DNA of 64,000 nt from Cyanobacteriota bacterium SRBZ.bins.94.201705 (GCA_030549855.1 JAUQQP010000035.1:36583-100582), one strand, 5' to 3'; numbered from the stretch's first letter, positions 28,277 to 38,417 are shown. The notes: generated by a model from the sequence alone, not told the origin. Translations and numbers: made by a program.

Positions 28277-29494
28277 ATGGAAAGAATCGAATTTTTGAAT
28301 ATCACAATAGACAATATAACCCTAGCAGAATTGTTACCCCTACTTACGGAAAGGGGGGGATTTGTGGTTACTCCCAATGTAGACCATCTAGTAAAATTAC
28401 AAACGGATGTGGGATTTTTGAAGGCGTATCGTATCGCTGACTACGTAATCTGTGACAGTAAAATACTCCAGTATACCCTCAGACTATTGGGTAAACCCAT
28501 CAAGGAGAAAATTTCTGGGTCAGACCTATTGCCGGCATTTTACCGCTACAATCGTCACAATAGGAATATTAGAATATTTCTTCTGGGGGGTGAAGAGGGA
28601 GTTGCCCAGCAGGCTAGATTTAATATCAATAGTAAGGTTGGCTGGGATATTGTGGTAGATGCCTTATCCCCTAGTTTTGGCTTTGAGAAAAATGAGGCGG
28701 AGTGTCAAGAAATTGTAAAAAGAATTAACCAGTCGGGGGCAAATGTGTTAGTAGTAGGAGTAGGGGCGCCCAAACAGGAAAAATGGATTGTAAAATATCG
28801 CTCCCAATTACCCAATGTTAAACTATTTTTGCCCCTGGGTGCTGCTATTGATTTTGAGGCGGGTTATAAACAAAGGGCACCCCGTTGGATGAGTGATATT
28901 GGGTTAGAATGGTTACATCGGCTATTGTCCGAACCTGGCAGGTTATGGAGACGTTATTTGGTGGAGAGTCTGCCCTTTTTTGTCCATATTATCCGTCATC
29001 GTTTTAACCTCTACCGTTATAATCCCTTGAGGGAAATTTTATCCCTCCCTATAGGTTTATTATTGTATCGGGTTGGCTTAATAACTGAACAAGAATTGGA
29101 TTTGGTTTTACAAATACAAAAGGATAAAAACTATGGCCTTCGTTTCGGCGAAATTGCCACAGATTTGGGTTTAGTTTCTCCTGATACTGTGCGGTTTTTT
29201 GCAGAGGAATTACCTGAAATTGTGGCAAAAGGTAGGAATTTGCTGATTGGTGAATACCTACAAATGGCTCATTTAATAACCCCATCTCAGGTAGATTATT
29301 CTTTGGAAAAACAGCGAATCTACCCAGGGAAAAGAATAGGAGAAATCTTGGTGGAGGAGGGTTATATCTCCCAGAAAACTCTAGACTGGTTTATTGAATT
29401 TCAATACCTTCTAAGAAGCCAGAAAGGGAAAAAAATATCCCTCTGGGATGTGTATGAAGAATTGCAGTATCTTAAGCCTATAAACCACAACTAA
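28277..29494 (+). CDS. WecG/TagA/CpsF-family glycosyltransferase with C-terminal MshEN-like repeats
   Basis: 405 aa. Residues 1-240 are a GT26 domain: VVTPNVDHLVKLQ (about 30-42), VICDSKILQY with the conserved Asp60, VLVVGVGAPKQEKW (157-170), APRWMSDIGLEWLHRLLSEP (201-220) and RLWRRY. These enzymes add a ManNAc-type sugar to a lipid-linked carrier. Residues about 255-380 form four 24-residue helical motifs (for example RFGEIATDLGLVSPDTV at 289-305, KRIGEILVEEGYISQKTLDW at 352-371) with the (R)xGExLxxxGxIxxxxL pattern of MshEN domains, which bind c-di-GMP in type II/IV secretion ATPases. I infer, not see, c-di-GMP binding. Confidence 0.85.
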   Translation: MERIEFLNITIDNITLAELLPLLTERGGFVVTPNVDHLVKLQTDVGFLKAYRIADYVICDSKILQYTLRLLGKPIKEKISGSDLLPAFYRYNRHNRNIRIFLLGGEEGVAQQARFNINSKVGWDIVVDALSPSFGFEKNEAECQEIVKRINQSGANVLVVGVGAPKQEKWIVKYRSQLPNVKLFLPLGAAIDFEAGYKQRAPRWMSDIGLEWLHRLLSEPGRLWRRYLVESLPFFVHIIRHRFNLYRYNPLREILSLPIGLLLYRVGLITEQELDLVLQIQKDKNYGLRFGEIATDLGLVSPDTVRFFAEELPEIVAKGRNLLIGEYLQMAHLITPSQVDYSLEKQRIYPGKRIGEILVEEGYISQKTLDWFIEFQYLLRSQKGKKISLWDVYEELQYLKPINHN

Positions 29495-30456
29495 ACTAAT
29501 CCCACTGTCTGTCAGAAAGGCTAGTAGAGTCTCTGGAAAAAATTCTCCCCAACCCATCAAATACGGCTACTATAATTGGGGGTAAAAAATGTCTATTTGC
29601 CAATAGTAGGGTAAAATCGGGGGATGGTTTAGAATTAGGCAAAAAGCCGTAAGTCTGTCAGTTTATGCTGGTGGGTAACGGTGACGAGGCAGGATGGCTA
29701 GCCTTAAGCCGGCAAAATCGTTTGGCAAACCCATAAGTTGCCGACTCTAGTGGGTATGCAGTTCATATTATCACACACCAGCGGCACTTTCTCTGTTTTT
29801 CTCCCTCGGGGAAAATAACACTTAGTTGGAAGGTAACTGGATTGTTTCTCCCTAGGCTTACGTTAATTTGCCTGGGATGGGGGAATGACGGGTTGTCGCT
29901 GTAGTGATAAGTATCTTCTTCTCTGTTAGAATTGTGGCTATGGTAAATTTCTGTCTCCTTTAGATTTTCCCAGGGATACCAACAACTAAACCCTCCCGTC
30001 ATAGGCTGGGGATAGTGACAACCAAGGGTGTTGGATAATAACTGCCATTTTTTTATGTGTTTTCCCTTTTTCAAGGCAGCCTTATTCTCTATGGCATAGG
30101 CGACAACAATAGCAGGCAACTACCAAACCGTCTTCTGTCGGGTTTAAGAGTTGCCAAATCCTCCCCGTCTGCGGTAACTGGTGGCAGGGTGATAACTGCC
30201 TTTTTCTCCTTCTTTGTCTTGTCAAAATTCTTCTTGTCAGAGTTACTGTCTCCCCCATAACTGTTGTTGCTTCCCCTTATCATACTTAAAGCCATAACGG
30301 CATGACGTCTGGAGAAGGAAATGGTAACTGCTAAACTTACCCGGGGGTAACTGCTGGGGGGGGAGGGTAACCGACAAATTTCCTCCCGAATGCCTAATTT
30401 CTCCCTTGGTGGCTACCATAGGAAGGGTGGTATTGTCTGTTGATTGGTAGACGACA
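29495..30456. other. intergenic region between two glycosyltransferase genes
   Basis: About 960 bp. The only coding-like signal is on the minus strand (29763-30295, entered separately as a possible broken gene). The rest contains GC-poor spacer with recurring GGTAACTG/GATAACTG words (for example 30022-30052, 30183-30200, 30330-30352) and a 9-G run at 30356-30364. No terminator or RNA gene recognised. Confidence 0.5.
29763..30295 (-). pseudogene. possible broken gene (two overlapping minus-strand frames)
   Basis: One frame runs 30295 to 30089 (68 aa, MALSMIRGSNNSYGGDSNSD... with a basic, Lys-rich middle and VITLPPVTADGEDLATLKPD) and a second frame runs 30119 to 29763 (118 aa, with YHYSDNPSFPHPRQINVSLG and VTFQLSVIFPEGEKQRKCRW). 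The second is shifted by one base relative to the first where they overlap, as if a single gene of about 175 codons had a frameshift. Neither part is recognised, and chance cannot be ruled out. Confidence 0.25.
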
Positions 30457-32598
30457 ATGCGTGTCAGTCACTCTGCATCCCCTTACAAAAAACTTGCCAT
30501 AATAGGTTTTATTCTTGCCTCTTTCTTCCTATTATCACTTCGACTTTATCGTCATCTGATACCCCTTTTTGAAAACTTTGTCACTCGTTTAAATACTTCA
30601 GGATTTGCTGAATACTATCCTTTTTTTTTGCCTTGGCTAATTGGCCTATTAATTGTTAACACTTTCATGTATATATTTCCCAAGCAAAATCGTCTATCTA
30701 GGCTGATAATTATATCTGTATTTTGCTTCTTTTTGTTGCGTTATATTTGGTGGCGTATTTTATTTTCTGTCAACAAAGAAACTGCAGTTAATTTTCTCTT
30801 TAGCTGTCTGTTAATTTTGATAGAAATAGCCTTAATAGTTTCCCCCCTTTGGCAGTTCATTTTGACTCTAAACTTAAAAACCAGAATTCCTCAAGCGGAA
30901 AAGGTTTCTGTAGCTGTTAAGGAAGGTGTGTATAATCCCAGTGTGGATATTTTTATTCCCAGTTATAATGAGCCAGTAGAGGTAATAAAAAGGACAATTG
31001 TAGCCTGTCAAGCAATAGAATATGAGCCCAAAAAGGTATACTTGTTAGATGATGGCAATAGAGATTATGTTAGACGTTTGTGTGAGGAGTTAAACTGTGG
31101 TTACATTACTAGAGAAAATCGTCTCCATGCCAAGGCTGGTAATCTAAATAACGCCTTGCAAAAGACTAGTGGCGATTTGATTGTAGTCTTCGATGCGGAT
31201 TTTGTGCCTACTACGGATTTCCTGAGGGAAACAGTGGGTTTTTTCCAAGATAGTCAGCTAGCCTTATTACAAACATACCAGAGTTTTTACTCCCCTGATC
31301 CTATTTGCAGGAATTTGGGAATAGACAACCTCCTCCCAACGGAAGTGGATATTTTCTCTCGTTATTATCAGAGAATTCGTGATAGCATTAACACCGCTAT
31401 TTGTTATGGTAGTTCTTTTGTTGTAAGAAGGAAACACTTGGAGAGAATTGGGGGATTTGTCTGTGGCACACTTAGTGAAGATTATCATACAGGTATACGT
31501 CTTGTTGCCGAGGGTTATAAAGTAATTTATCTAGAAAAAAGCTTGAGTGCCGGCTTATCTGCTGAGAATTGTTTTGGGCATATTAGACAGAGAAAAAGAT
31601 GGGCGAGAGGCACCATTCAAACTCTATTTATACCCGAAAATCCTCTGAGGGTAAAAGGGTTAAGGTGGTGGCAAAGATTAGCCCATCTGGAAGGCATATT
31701 TCAGTGGTTTTTAAGCCCAATTAGACTGATATTACTTCTATTGCCCTTGACTTATACTCTCTTTCAAATCGTGCCAATTAGGGCTACTTTGGAGGAGTTG
31801 ATTTATTTCTTATTTCCTTTGTATTTTGTACAGATATCCATATTCTCCTGGCTAAATTTTCGTAGTCGTTCTGTATTAATGTCAGAGGTATATAACCTGG
31901 TGACTGCTATCCCAGTCTCCCTAGAAATAATCCAGACTTTGATAAATCCCTTTCAGTCTATTTTCAAGGTAACCCCCAAAGGCATCAAACAGGATGGATA
32001 CTATTTTAATTGGAGGCTGGCATCGCCGTTAATTTTCTTTTTTATCCTCAACCTTATAAATCTTCATACCGTATCTAGGAGACGAGAATTATTTACAGGA
32101 GTTATTGACTTCAATCTCATTGTTTTTTGGAATATCTACAATCTAGCAATTCTAGCATGGGCAATAGCCGCCTTGGTAGAAAAACCTAAACCTGACGTTT
32201 ACCAGTGGTTAGATGTTAATTTCCCCGTAGTCTTCCAAAGCGAGGGGGTGAGTTATAGGGGAGTGGTGACAAAAATGTGTGAAATAGGCGCGGAAATAGT
32301 CTTTAATACAACATTAAAACCAACAGCTGGTGGTAGACTGCTATTTACTAATAACGGCTTGTCTTTGGAGGTGAAAAAGATAACGCCGCTGGAGAAACAT
32401 GAAACATTTAAGCTTATATTCTCCGATTTATCTTTAACCCAGTATCGTCAGCTGATAAAAATGTTGTTTTGTCAACCCAACCAATGGCAACCGAAAAATA
32501 CCCCAGGGGAATTAACAATGTTATGGTTGCTAACTAAGTCTTTATTCACCGTTTTTTGGGATGTAATTAGATTCAAACTTACTCAAAAGAAGATATAG
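30457..32598 (+). CDS. cellulose-synthase-like family 2 glycosyltransferase with degenerate PilZ domain
   Basis: 713 aa membrane protein, BcsA type. About three helices in 1-140, a GT2 catalytic domain with DDGNRD (Asp198/199), DAD (246-248), SED (340-342) and QRKRW (378-382), then helices between about 415 and 575, and a C-terminal PilZ-like domain (about 577-675, ending FSDLSLTQYRQLIKMLF). The PilZ c-di-GMP motifs are lost: RxxxR is replaced by residues in EKPKPDVYQW, and (D/N)xSxxG reads KMCEIG. Makes a beta-linked polysaccharide, perhaps cellulose. No bcsB, bcsZ or bcsC lies nearby. Starts at ATG 30457 without a clear Shine-Dalgarno. Confidence 0.85.
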   Translation: MRVSHSASPYKKLAIIGFILASFFLLSLRLYRHLIPLFENFVTRLNTSGFAEYYPFFLPWLIGLLIVNTFMYIFPKQNRLSRLIIISVFCFFLLRYIWWRILFSVNKETAVNFLFSCLLILIEIALIVSPLWQFILTLNLKTRIPQAEKVSVAVKEGVYNPSVDIFIPSYNEPVEVIKRTIVACQAIEYEPKKVYLLDDGNRDYVRRLCEELNCGYITRENRLHAKAGNLNNALQKTSGDLIVVFDADFVPTTDFLRETVGFFQDSQLALLQTYQSFYSPDPICRNLGIDNLLPTEVDIFSRYYQRIRDSINTAICYGSSFVVRRKHLERIGGFVCGTLSEDYHTGIRLVAEGYKVIYLEKSLSAGLSAENCFGHIRQRKRWARGTIQTLFIPENPLRVKGLRWWQRLAHLEGIFQWFLSPIRLILLLLPLTYTLFQIVPIRATLEELIYFLFPLYFVQISIFSWLNFRSRSVLMSEVYNLVTAIPVSLEIIQTLINPFQSIFKVTPKGIKQDGYYFNWRLASPLIFFFILNLINLHTVSRRRELFTGVIDFNLIVFWNIYNLAILAWAIAALVEKPKPDVYQWLDVNFPVVFQSEGVSYRGVVTKMCEIGAEIVFNTTLKPTAGGRLLFTNNGLSLEVKKITPLEKHETFKLIFSDLSLTQYRQLIKMLFCQPNQWQPKNTPGELTMLWLLTKSLFTVFWDVIRFKLTQKKI

Positions 32599-34201
32599 CA
32601 AACTTAGTCTAGCCTTGTAAACCCCCCTGCGAGGGGTATTCACACCTAATAACTGTTTTATATCAGTCTTTAGTTTATAACGGAGGGAAACAATATCACT
32701 CGGATTATTGATGCCGGTATTTTGGTTTACAATTGCGGTGTAGTTGTGGTAACCAGTGGATTTATACCACCTGCTGTCACTATTTAGGCTGATAATTGGA
32801 ATTGACAGGCAAACGATTAGTCTTATTGTTGATTTTCCTCTGACTTGTGTCTTCAGACTGTAGCCTAATCTCAGATAAAGGGAAATCCCAGAAAGGGTAT
32901 ATTGTAGTCTTCGTCATGGTGTGTCTGATTTTTGTTGTAAGGATATGGGTTATTGCCAGATATAGGCGGATGCCAGAAAGAGTTTCTTGTGGTGGCTGTC
33001 ATAGTTTTGACTATTGCCTAGTTTTTGTAGACTTTTGACTACTTGCCGGATGGGAATGCCAGAAAGAAAGGGTGTCTTGTGGTGATTGTCATAGTTTTGA
33101 TTATTGCCTGGTTTTTGTAGATTTTTGACTACTGGCGGATAGGGATGGCGTGAGTCGAAGACATGCCGCCAAAGAATAAATCTAGCATCCCCAAACTGGG
33201 AATCAAGGGGAGTAACAGAAAACAACTCCAGGGATTTGGTTGTGACAGCAAAAAGAAGAGTAAAGGCATAAGACAGCAGCTGCTAAAAAAATATAACGGC
33301 GATGCAATTTGTCTGAAGGAAAAGTGGTAAATCTGAATCCACAAATAAAATAGCAAAATGCCATTTGAAGCCCACATGTTGCAGAAAAATATCAGGGATT
33401 ATTGTCAGCTATTCAGGTTTATGGTATTGTAGTAAATTACCAAGAAATAGTGGCTGAATGGTGAAGTAGAGTTAGTGATGGCAGCAGATATAAATGCTAT
33501 CCACTGGTTTAAAATTGTGATAAAAATAGTCATAAAAAAAATGACTGGTGCGACGGGGGTAAAACGGGGGTGTACAAGGTGGCAATGAGAGTAATACTTT
33601 GTTTCCACCAATTCAGTTGTCTGTAAAACCACAATTGCTAATCACTATCTTCCGCCTCCTCATATAATTGCCTTAAATAAATATGCAAGAAATTATCAGA
33701 AATAATAATACAATCCATCCCCCTGTTGGTGGGAGAGAATCTGAAGGAAAGGGAAAGCAAAAATTGTACGAATGAGGATAGTAAATCTGTCAGCAGAAAT
33801 TGGGAGGGAATACAAGTAGCAAGAGGAGAAACAAAGGGGAAAAACCGATAATAATTTCCTCGGAGTAAATGAAAAAGTTAAACCACCTACCCCATCATAG
33901 TGGGTTATAGAAGAAATAGTGGGATAGGGTATTATTGGCGGTATTAAATTTTTTCTATCTCCGGATACAGAGGGGGAGAAAATTTTGCTGTTGAAAAACC
34001 GCTTAACAAATTCTTGTCGAAGGTAAATACTAGGGGAGAAGAGGGAGATGTCCGGATACTGAGGAAAATATTTAGAATTCCATTAGGTTTTTGTGGAGAA
34101 AAAAAAAGGGAGAAAAAAGACTAGTTTTTGGGTCAGAAAAACGGTAAACTGATAAGGGGAGGGAGACAAATAAAAGAAACAAGATGAGATAAGAAGAGAA
34201 T
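32599..34201. other. 1.6-kb non-coding region with tandem and paired repeats
   Basis: No protein gene seen. Contains two nearly intact 86-90 bp tandem units (32967-33150, entered separately) with a decayed third unit before them, and a pair of similar segments about 90 bp apart (TCCGGATACAGAGG at about 33959 and TCCGGATACTGAGG at about 34049). The last 150 bases before crtH are very purine-rich, with AGGGAGAAAAAAG-type runs. No tRNA or known RNA motif recognised. Confidence 0.6.
32967..33150 (+). repeat. 86-90 bp tandem repeat, two clear copies and one decayed
   Basis: TGCCAGAAAG at 32971 recurs at 33057, CTTGTGGTG at 32986 recurs at 33076, and GTCATAGTTTTGA, TATTGCCT and GTTTTTGTAGA follow in both at the same order, so the unit is 86-90 bp with a 4-bp insertion in the second. 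A weaker third copy precedes them (CCCAGAAAGGGTATATTGTAG at about 32887). Confidence 0.85.
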
Positions 34202-35701
34202 ATGAGGCATTATGATGTAATTGTAATCGGCGCAGGGATTGGAGGACTGGTAACAGCAACCCAGCTGGCGGCAAAGGGGATAAAAGTGTTAGTATTAGAA
34301 CGCTATGTGATTCCGGGGGGTAGTGCTGGATATTTTGAGCGTAATGGCTATCGCTTTGATGTAGGCGCATCCATGATATTTGGCTTTGGCAAAAAAGGCA
34401 CCACCAATCTTTTAACCCGCGCTTTGGAAGCAGTGGGGGTAGAATTGGAAACTATACCAGACCCAGTACAAATATATTATCATCTTCCCAACGGTTTGGA
34501 AATAAAGGTCCATCGAGATTACGAGAAGTTTCTAGAAGAATTATACCGCTACTTTCCGGAGGAGAAAGAGGGGATTAAGGGGTTTTATGACGAGTGTTGG
34601 CAAGTGTTTAATGCCCTTAATTCTATCGAATTGTTGTCCCTGGAGGAAATTCGGTATCTAATCCGAGTGTTTTTCCAAAACCCAGGCGCCTGTTTGCGTT
34701 TGTTAAAATATCTACCCCTGAATGTAGGGGATGTAGCCCGTAAGTATATCAAAAATCCAGAATTGTTGAAATTTATAGACATAGAATGTTATTGTTGGTC
34801 AACAGTGCCAGCTGACTTAACCCCCATGATAAATGCGGGGATGGTATTTTCCGATCGCCACTATGGTGGTATTAATTATCCTAAAGGGGGAGTGGGCAAG
34901 ATAGCAGAGAAACTGGTAGAAGGATTAATCCGACACGGCGGGGAGATTCAGTATGGCGCCAGGGTTACAGAAATATTAGTGCAATATGGACAGGCGGTGG
35001 GGGTAAAACTGGCCAACGGCAAGGAGTATTATGCTGAGAGGATTGTGTCTAATGCCACCCGTTGGGATACTTTTGACGGGTTGCTGAAAAAACACAAGAA
35101 ACCTCGTCGGGAAAGACAATGGCAGAAAAACTACCGTCAGTCTCCTAGTTTTCTGAGTTTACACTTAGGGGTAAATGGGGAGTTGTTTGGGGCAAATAAG
35201 CCAGAATGCCACCATATTCTCCTGGAAAACTGGGAGAACATGGAGGGGGAACAGGGGACGATTTTTGTATCCGTCCCTACAGTACTAGACCCCAGTTTAG
35301 CACCAGAGGGTTATCATATTATACACACTTTTACCCCCAGTAGCATAGAATATTGGCAGGGGTTGTCGAGAAAACAGTACGAATATAGGAAAGAAGAGGC
35401 GGCGGGGCGTATAATTGAGCGATTGGAGGCCATTTTCCCGGGGTTAGACAGCCATTTGGACTACATGGAGGTAGGTACACCTCTTACCCATAGACGCTTT
35501 TTAGGACGTATAAATGGCACTTATGGCCCTATTCCTGCCCGTCGTCTTCCTGGTTTATTGGCAATGCCTTTCAATCGTACTTCAATCAAAAACCTGTACT
35601 GTGTGGGGGATAGCACTTTCCCTGGACAAGGATTGAATGCGGTGGCTTTTTCTGGATTTAGTTGTGCCCACAGAATAGCCGTAGATTTAGGATACTACTA
35701 G
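34202..35701 (+). CDS. crtH: carotenoid isomerase CrtISO/CrtH
   Basis: 499 aa FAD-dependent enzyme that converts poly-cis carotenes (prolycopene) to all-trans lycopene. N-terminal dinucleotide motif [22 protein letters not shown] (residues 5-26), [17 protein letters not shown] (about 31-47), [12 protein letters not shown] (about 53-64), and the C-terminal substrate/FAD motif [22 protein letters not shown] (about 462-483). Length agrees with Synechocystis CrtH (about 500 aa). ATG at 34202 preceded by AAGAAGAGA. Followed by sucC-like after 10 bp, so the pair is probably one transcript. Confidence 0.95.
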   Translation: MRHYDVIVIGAGIGGLVTATQLAAKGIKVLVLERYVIPGGSAGYFERNGYRFDVGASMIFGFGKKGTTNLLTRALEAVGVELETIPDPVQIYYHLPNGLEIKVHRDYEKFLEELYRYFPEEKEGIKGFYDECWQVFNALNSIELLSLEEIRYLIRVFFQNPGACLRLLKYLPLNVGDVARKYIKNPELLKFIDIECYCWSTVPADLTPMINAGMVFSDRHYGGINYPKGGVGKIAEKLVEGLIRHGGEIQYGARVTEILVQYGQAVGVKLANGKEYYAERIVSNATRWDTFDGLLKKHKKPRRERQWQKNYRQSPSFLSLHLGVNGELFGANKPECHHILLENWENMEGEQGTIFVSVPTVLDPSLAPEGYHIIHTFTPSSIEYWQGLSRKQYEYRKEEAAGRIIERLEAIFPGLDSHLDYMEVGTPLTHRRFLGRINGTYGPIPARRLPGLLAMPFNRTSIKNLYCVGDSTFPGQGLNAVAFSGFSCAHRIAVDLGYY

Positions 35702-35711
35702 TCAGTGTACC

Positions 35712-36815
35712 ATGGACTTGCTAGAGTATCAAGCCAAGGAGTTATTTGCCCAGGTAGGGATTCCCGTATTGCCTTCTCAAACCATCTGTCACCCGGGAGA
35801 GGTAAAAAATCTCCACCTTCCCTATCCTATAGTAATCAAATCCCAGGTATTAGCCAGTGGAAGGACACAGTTTGGCGGGGTTAGGTTTGTCGAGAATACA
35901 ATTGACGCAATTGCTGTAGTACGAACCCTTTTTAACCTGGCTATTGAGGGAGAGTATCCCCAGGTGTTACTAGCAGAAAGTCATTGCCGGGTAGACAGGG
36001 AGTTGTTTGTGGGGATAATGTGGGATAACACCATTGCCAAACCCTTACTGCTGGCTTCTTCTTGTGGGGGAGTGGAGATGGATTCTTTACTTGCCAGTCT
36101 GGAGACTTACCCCATCGAGGATTCCTTTTCCCCCTTTCAGGCAAAAATTTTAGCAAAGAAAATAGGACTTAAGGGGAAGGCTATAGCCTCTGTGGCGGAT
36201 GTTTTTGCCAAAATGTACCAACTGTTTGTTACCTACGATTTGGACATTATTGAAATAAACCCCTTGGGGTTGAAGGAAAATGGCGAGGTAGTGGCGTTAG
36301 ATGGGAAAATTCGTCTTAACAGTTACGCCTTTAAACGACATCCCGAGTTACATAAATATCTCAGAAATCTCCACGACTCCCCCTACCAAGCATTTACCCT
36401 CAATCCAGAGGCGAGGGTGGCTATTATCAGTGATAGTCGGGATGAAGCCATAATGGTTTGCAATTTAATACAACTGGAGCAAAAAAGCAATAATCCCCCC
36501 ATCCACACCATCTATCTATTGCCTCTTAAAACCACTGACTACTGGCAGGAGAATATAAACTCCCTGATTAACCAGATTATGACACAGCAGGAGGTCAAAA
36601 AAGTCCTGGTAGTTCATTCCAACAGGGATGGTTTTGTAGACATTCTAACCCAGATGCTGGTAGAGGAGAAGCCGGTAGGATATTCTACAACAAAGGGGGA
36701 GCAAAATTTTTCCCCTTCCTGGATTATACGCACTTTGTATCCCACCGCCTCTAAAGCTGACCAATTTTACTGGTGTGATAGCCTTCAACAGGTTATACAA
36801 TTGGCCAAGGGTTAG
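35712..36815 (+). CDS. sucC: succinyl-CoA ligase beta subunit (cyanobacterial type)
   Basis: 367 aa. MDLLEYQAKELFAQVGIPVL starts the ATP-grasp domain; YPIVIKSQVLASGRTQFGGVRF (about 39-60) and LDIIEINPLGLKENGEVVALDG (about 173-194) are the ATP and Mg2+ binding parts. The normal CoA-ligase C-terminal half with its GAGLAMATMD signature is not evident: residues 230-367 are a divergent Rossmann-like domain. The usual partner sucD is not adjacent. Cyanobacterial SucC proteins are known to be shorter or diverged at the C-terminus, so function in the modified Krebs cycle is likely but not certain. Confidence 0.8.
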   Translation: MDLLEYQAKELFAQVGIPVLPSQTICHPGEVKNLHLPYPIVIKSQVLASGRTQFGGVRFVENTIDAIAVVRTLFNLAIEGEYPQVLLAESHCRVDRELFVGIMWDNTIAKPLLLASSCGGVEMDSLLASLETYPIEDSFSPFQAKILAKKIGLKGKAIASVADVFAKMYQLFVTYDLDIIEINPLGLKENGEVVALDGKIRLNSYAFKRHPELHKYLRNLHDSPYQAFTLNPEARVAIISDSRDEAIMVCNLIQLEQKSNNPPIHTIYLLPLKTTDYWQENINSLINQIMTQQEVKKVLVVHSNRDGFVDILTQMLVEEKPVGYSTTKGEQNFSPSWIIRTLYPTASKADQFYWCDSLQQVIQLAKG

Positions 36816-37631
36816 ATTTTTGGCTATCTTTGTCTTGTTTTTGATTTGCCTTTTTTTCTTCTGCCTATGTCTGTTTTTAACCCGCAGGATAACTGGTGAA
36901 TCCTTCGTTTTCTCTTTCTATTTACTGGTTTTTGGCATTAGCGATTTTCCTTTAGTTTTACTAGTTTCAAAGGGAGAAGCTGTCTAGGTTTTTTAGAGAT
37001 ATTATCCAGGAAACCGGGCTTGCCTTCCTCTTCTGCTACTTACAGGTTTATTTAGATTTTTAGGATGAAGATGACTTGTTTTAAGTTTAGACAGGTGGAG
37101 GGGTTTATGCTTTGCTGAAGCCTGTGGGAATTGTTGCCAAGATTTGCCTGTTATTTGGGCTATTATGGCTGCTATTCCTTGTTATTTTCAACAACTGCTT
37201 TAAGGGCTTCCTCTAGTATTTATTGGAGGGGAATAGATATAGGTAATTGTTAAGGTATTTTAGATTATTGCCAGGGTTATATGCCTGAAGATTAATCCGG
37301 TTTTCCTCGAAATTTACAAATCGTATTTTATCATAATAAAAACTGTAATTAACAGCCTCAAAAAAGTATTAAAATTCGCTAATTTTTTAGCCAAAATACC
37401 GGGTTTATTTAGGATTTTTGTAAGTCGAATCCCAAGGTTACTAATCTGCATTTGTATTGACAATAGGGGATTTTTAAAGGGGAGTTTTATGGCTAAGTTT
37501 TAAGGGGTTTTACAGCGGAAATTTTCTGCCCTCCCTTAAGTGGTTGCTGTGCCTCTTGACATAGTCTCAGAGTAGATGATAGAATGAGCAGCCGACTGAT
37601 TATGGGCTATTGATTATGGGCTATTTGTGCC
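36816..37631. other. intergenic region, no gene seen
   Basis: About 815 bp between the converging ends of sucC and the pseudopilin gene. T-rich, with no convincing protein frame; a hydrophobic frame overlapping the sucC end (36775-36987) looks accidental. A 14-bp unit TGATTATGGGCTAT is directly repeated at 37597-37610 and 37611-37624, just outside the pseudopilin stop. Confidence 0.55.
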
Positions 37632-38417
37632 TTATGGTTGTCCCATACGGGCGAGGCCAAAGCTGACCACTTTAAACTCACTGCCTCTCTCATCTGTTAT
37701 CCTGCCGATGAGAAATACCCTGGCGAGAGGGTTGTTGCCAGTGGAATTGTACAGGCAGAAACGGAATCCCCCCCTGTTGTTACTCATGGTACCATATATT
37801 TTGCCCCTGTTGGCGGTATCGGCGGTGTCCTGCCAGGAGCGTATGCCTTCGTAGTTTTCACAGGCTACTTGGTTTTGGGGCACAGTGTTAATCAAACCGT
37901 CTGCTACCACAGTGTAGTCATCCCAAGCCTGTTGTTGCCCCCCTGAAGGCAATGGTTGGAGGTTATAACTCACTGGGGTGTTGTCTGACTGCCTGTATAT
38001 TTGTCTTTTTAGGACTCCTGGTTTATAAAAGTACGTAGTCTGGTTAGAAATATCCTTGTAGCCGTAGGAGATTCTGTAAACAGTGCCATTGACTTCACGG
38101 CTTAAAACTAGACACTCGTTGGAGTCTACTTGTTGGGAGGGGCAGAGGGTATTGCCTCTATTTACCTGGGTGACGTTGCTGGCCTGTTTTATGTCTTCTA
38201 TAATAAAACTGAGGGCCCTTTGTAACTCTGCGGCGGCTACAGTCTTGGATTCTACAGCCTTATTGGCTTTAAGGACGTTTACGAAAAGCATTGCCCCCAA
38301 CAACAGTGCAATACCCCCTATCACAAGGGCCACTATCAATTCCATTAGGGATATGCCCGCCTCTTGGTTTTTAGCTTGGTACAGTAGCCATTTCCATAGA
38401 ATAAGATTCCCCTTCAT
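37632..38417 (-). CDS. prepilin-type (pseudopilin) protein, GspJ/PilW-like
   Basis: 261 aa. Type III signal: a 22-residue basic leader ending EAG, then ISLMELIVALVIGGIALLLG with Glu at +5 of the mature protein, to be cut by prepilin peptidase PilD. The rest is a secreted globular domain with four cysteines (TLCPSQQVDSNECLVL and VACENYEG, FRFCLYN). GspJ/PilW-type minor pilins look like this; HpsB-D proteins of filamentous cyanobacteria are other relatives. No other pilin gene is next to it. ATG at 38415-38417. Confidence 0.8.
   Translation of the reverse strand: MKGNLILWKWLLYQAKNQEAGISLMELIVALVIGGIALLLGAMLFVNVLKANKAVESKTVAAAELQRALSFIIEDIKQASNVTQVNRGNTLCPSQQVDSNECLVLSREVNGTVYRISYGYKDISNQTTYFYKPGVLKRQIYRQSDNTPVSYNLQPLPSGGQQQAWDDYTVVADGLINTVPQNQVACENYEGIRSWQDTADTANRGKIYGTMSNNRGGFRFCLYNSTGNNPLARVFLIGRITDERGSEFKVVSFGLARMGQP

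Noticed and set aside
28277..32598. Full bcs-type cellulose operon
   Set aside because: Only a catalytic subunit and a GT26 enzyme are present; no bcsB, bcsC or bcsZ seen on either side.
36775..36987. Hydrophobic 70-codon frame after sucC
   Set aside because: Starts inside sucC and consists of Phe/Leu from T-rich DNA; no start signal.
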